Shown piece by piece: positions 61,261-64,000 of a stretch of DNA of 64,000 nt. Source of the stretch: Pinus tabuliformis (lineage: Eukaryota; Streptophyta; Pinopsida; Pinales; Pinaceae). Location: the NCBI GenBank assembly GCA_031772625.1, contig CM062819.1:824641003-824705002 (forward strand). The letters are read 5' to 3'. Each line of letters begins with the position of its first letter. The first letter of the stretch is position 1. The notes under the pieces are model-generated. The model did not search any database, was not told where the DNA came from, and worked only from the letters and a program-made list of their open reading frames with translations. A program made the translations under genes and the position numbers.

Positions 61261-61345
61261 CATTATAGCATTCAAAATTCCAACTAAAATAACAATTGTA
61301 CTAGTATTTTAAGCCACAAACAACTTATTTTGTCATGTGCATGAG
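61046..61345. repeat. Foldback element with (TA)n loop
   Basis: The left arm, 61046-61116 (ctcatgcacatgacaaaataagttg...), returns as its reverse complement at about 61272-61345. A second, partial reverse-complement copy (about 61124-61165, ggactagtaatttaagcccc) lies between them. The arms are near-identical over about 70 bp. No coding capacity; similar in form to a MITE or foldback transposon inserted in a TA repeat. Confidence 0.85.
61166..61257. repeat. (TA)n microsatellite 2
   Basis: About 90 bp of uninterrupted TA inside the foldback structure. Confidence 0.97.
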
Positions 61346-63418
61346 CAATATGTAATCAATTATTCAATTCCAAAACATGTAATCCAAGAGAACCAAAGTT
61401 CCACTATTTCAAAAAACAGAAACACTGCAAAACATTAAAAAATGAATGAAATCTAAAGCTCCACATTCAGACTGTAGTGAAGAGATAAACCTCCTAGAAG
61501 CATACATCATAGTCTTCTTGAATCAGACCAAAAAAATAACTTGGATGATGATCAGAAAGTTGATCTTCTAGTGATTTGGGATATTTTCTTCGGTGATGTT
61601 AATAGAATTTCATAAAAGAACATGTAAAACCACAAATGCAAACACTTAAAGAAGAAGCAATGTAAAAGGAGACCATAAAGACAAAGCACCCAATGTTTGA
61701 TAATGGAGTTCGCCCAATGTGGACTACGTCTTCGGACTCGACTTCAAACTGGAGGGGCATCTTCATTTATCTCAGCAAAAAAAAGGCAAGTACATGGAAA
61801 AATACATCATTATACTCCAATTATAAGAATGACCTGAAAATGGGTTGCTCAAATCCCACATCAAACTGCACCAGTGAAATCCTTGCGAAATTCTTAGTAA
61901 AATGAGTATAAAATCAGTTATATTCTACTACCATAAACTCTGGACCCCACAAAGAATATTTAAGATTCCACAACAAAATATTTTGGGAATATACTGGAGA
62001 ATATTTTAAGGAATATTCTCCTCAGTTTTCCCACCACAAGGTCTTGTCTACTCCTATTTCCCTTGACTCTCTACATTCTATCGGCCTCCACCTGGTTCCA
62101 CTCTGCTTCTCCATTCTTCGTTGAATCAAATAGGGCGAGTTTATATTGCCATGGTTGAGTGGATAAAACAAATTCCGCTAGCCTAGTGAGTTAGTTGGCA
62201 CAATGTATATTATGACTTTAGGTTTCGATGGGTCGGGGGTTCAAACCCATCAGACCCCTATTTTATAATACAAACACATTATATAAACGGTTTCTTGGTG
62301 ATATATATATATATATATATATAACCATTTGTTAACTATTAAACCTTAAATTTGTCTGCCACTTGAGTTGATTAGGGGCCAATTTGGCCACCAACTAGGT
62401 GCCACATGGCACCATTTGATTAGGTCACGTGGCCCCATTCTATTGGGCCACGAAATGTCACCAGGTTTAACCATAACTAAAAACCTTCTCCAAATTTATC
62501 CAATCTCCTCCGAAATTAGCTATCAATTTGGTTGGACTGCCAATTTGGTGATGCCCCAAATTTATCTCGTGCCAACTAAATCTTGTCCTTTTTGCCAAGT
62601 TTGACTGGAACCTTGGCTAAGCATAACTTCCGCAAAGCATAACTTCCGCATACGAACTCAGATTGAGGCGTCATTTGCACCGTTAGATACCTTGCGAAGA
62701 GATCTTTGACTTGGTCCTGGTTTTACTGAGATTCAAGGACTTTAATTTTTTGGGCTTTAGAAATCCTCCTGGATCATCTTGCAGTAATGATTTCTAATAA
62801 ATTTCTCACTTGAAAACAATGTCTATCACTTAACAACAAATCATACTTTTAAATAAGTATCCTGCAAGTACATTCTTGTCCTTTAAACGAACACGTGAAG
62901 AAGAAGACACCAACCAAGCAACACTTCCAACAAAAATTGAAACCACATATTGATAGACTTTAGTTACAAGGATGCATAAAATCATTGCCAAGAAGATAAT
63001 TTGTCATTAATTGATATAAAATAAATGTTTTTTGAAATAAGTTATATTTATTAATTATTTCCTGCATTTATAACACGAATGAGGAGCATATCACTCCTTA
63101 TGTGAAGATAATGTGTGGCATCACCATATTTGCAATGGGACATGTCACAACTTCAAAAAAAATCAATTGTACAAGAAAGTTCACCAACAACGCAAAACAA
63201 CTAGAACAATGTCGAAGTAATAGGAAAATAAATACTTAGGAAGACTTGACATGCAAAAAAAGAGAGGAGAAAAGAACACAACCATCTCAATTCCCTTACA
63301 AAATATTTTCTTAACATGGTAGTGGACTTCATTTAGTATATCATAAATAAAAAAAACTTACATACATTCGTTTCTTTATTTTCCCTCTCTTAAGACAAAT
63401 TCAGAATTTGTAGCAAAT
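61346..63418. other. No protein gene; tRNA-like SINE candidate at 62139-62280
   Basis: At 62230-62256 ggtcgggggttcaaaccc forms a T-arm with a perfect pol III B box (ggttcaaaccc). Upstream tagtgagttagttggcaca is A-box-like. The rest cannot be folded into a clean tRNA, so a SINE or tRNA pseudogene is likelier than a tRNA gene. A (TA)n tract of about 23 bp lies at 62301-62323. Nothing else is recognisable. Confidence 0.4.
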
Positions 63419-63638
63419 GCAAATTTAAGTCAGTGATGCAACAAAGGATAACAAAAGATAGACATACACATAATATGGCATGCTAAGTTTCTTAGAGTTA
63501 GAAGCTAACCATTGGTGATCTTGGATATGCAAATTCAAGTCAGTGATGCAACAAAGGATAACAAAAGATAGACATACACATAATATGGCATGATAAGTTT
63601 CTTAGAGTTAGAAGCTAACCATTGGTAATCTTGGATAG
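63419..63638. repeat. 110-bp tandem duplication
   Basis: The block beginning gcaaatttaagtcagtgatgc at 63419 repeats at 63529 with about three differences (offset exactly 110 bp, checked at aaattYaagt 63421/63531 and cttagagtta 63491/63601). Confidence 0.93.
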
Positions 63639-64000
63639 ACTTTAATCTATAATTTATGTTGTTGTGGAACTAAGATGCTATAATTTGATTAACAAAATTG
63701 TGTGATAGTAAAGAAAATGTATTTATGTATCTGAATTCTCATATTTCATATTGTGCAACTGGTTCTTTGCTTTCACTTGCGGAAGGAAAAATGTTGATTC
63801 AACAGTTTAAAAAGAAGAAGAAAGAAAAGAAGAAATAGCCACAAAAAACAATTATTGATGGTAGACATAACAGAAAAATGAATGCACTCCAGAAGCAGTT
63901 GTTGTTGATCATAGTTCTTTGATTTCAATAATAATGTTGTTAACTTATAAAGTGAAAAGGCCTTAGATGTAGAGTTTTCTTAGATGGAAAATTGTAGATG
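63639..64000. other. No gene recognised
   Basis: AT-rich sequence with an aagaagaagaaag-type purine run near 63813-63835. No frame is supported. Confidence 0.5.

Noticed and set aside
62139-62280. tRNA gene
   Set aside because: The B box and T-arm are good, but the acceptor and anticodon arms do not form; a SINE or tRNA pseudogene is more likely.

Overview
This window looks like nuclear DNA from a land plant with a large, retroelement-rich genome, probably a conifer. The evidence is: plant-type Ty3 and Ty1 LTR retrotransposons primed by initiator tRNA-Met; decayed but intron-bearing copies of plant genes (cellulose synthase, branched-chain keto-acid dehydrogenase E1-alpha, a G3BP-like NTF2/RRM protein); tRNA-derived SINEs; and a Penelope-like element with a GIY-YIG domain. 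Among plants, Penelope-like elements are known mainly from conifers, so the conifer call is inference. I found no intact host gene: every coding region has stops, frameshifts or missing parts.

Layout. 1-1.86 kb: AT-rich, no gene. 1.86-6.83 kb: an L1-type LINE on the minus strand with a poly(A) tail, a broken ORF2 (endonuclease, reverse transcriptase, zinc-finger tail) and a broken ORF1 (coiled coil plus RRM-like end). Its ORF1 N-terminus carries a motif matching the subunit-association helix of the transcription factor NF-YA. 7.06-8.35 kb: a perfect 194-bp tandem duplication running into a plus-strand LINE remnant. 11.0-12.9 kb: two related tRNA-derived SINEs in opposite orientation, each with its own target-site duplication, next to the 3' part of a Penelope-like element.

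14.85-38.10 kb: a Ty3 (chromovirus-like) array of the form LTR-internal-LTR-internal-LTR, in which the central LTR is shared. The second unit contains an LTR-plus-PBS insertion inside pol and a five-copy, in-frame 45-bp minisatellite inside the integrase. The third LTR is split by a nearly complete minus-strand Ty1/copia element (31.32-37.30 kb, 176-bp LTRs).

38.1-43.4 kb: no gene; a possible decayed minus-strand LTR and a cluster of ten TTGAC motifs. 43.46-49.28 kb: a non-autonomous copia-type element that encodes only Gag (TR-GAG-like), with identical 5-bp target duplications and a 1.73-kb insertion in its second LTR.

50.9-57.5 kb: three decayed, intron-containing gene fragments in a row, all on the minus strand (cellulose synthase C-terminal half, BCKDH E1-alpha middle part, nearly full G3BP-like gene). 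57.5-64 kb: AT-rich intergenic DNA with several tandem repeats, a foldback structure between long (TA)n tracts and a tRNA-like SINE candidate. The parts do not form a working pathway; the window records layered transposon insertion and gene decay.
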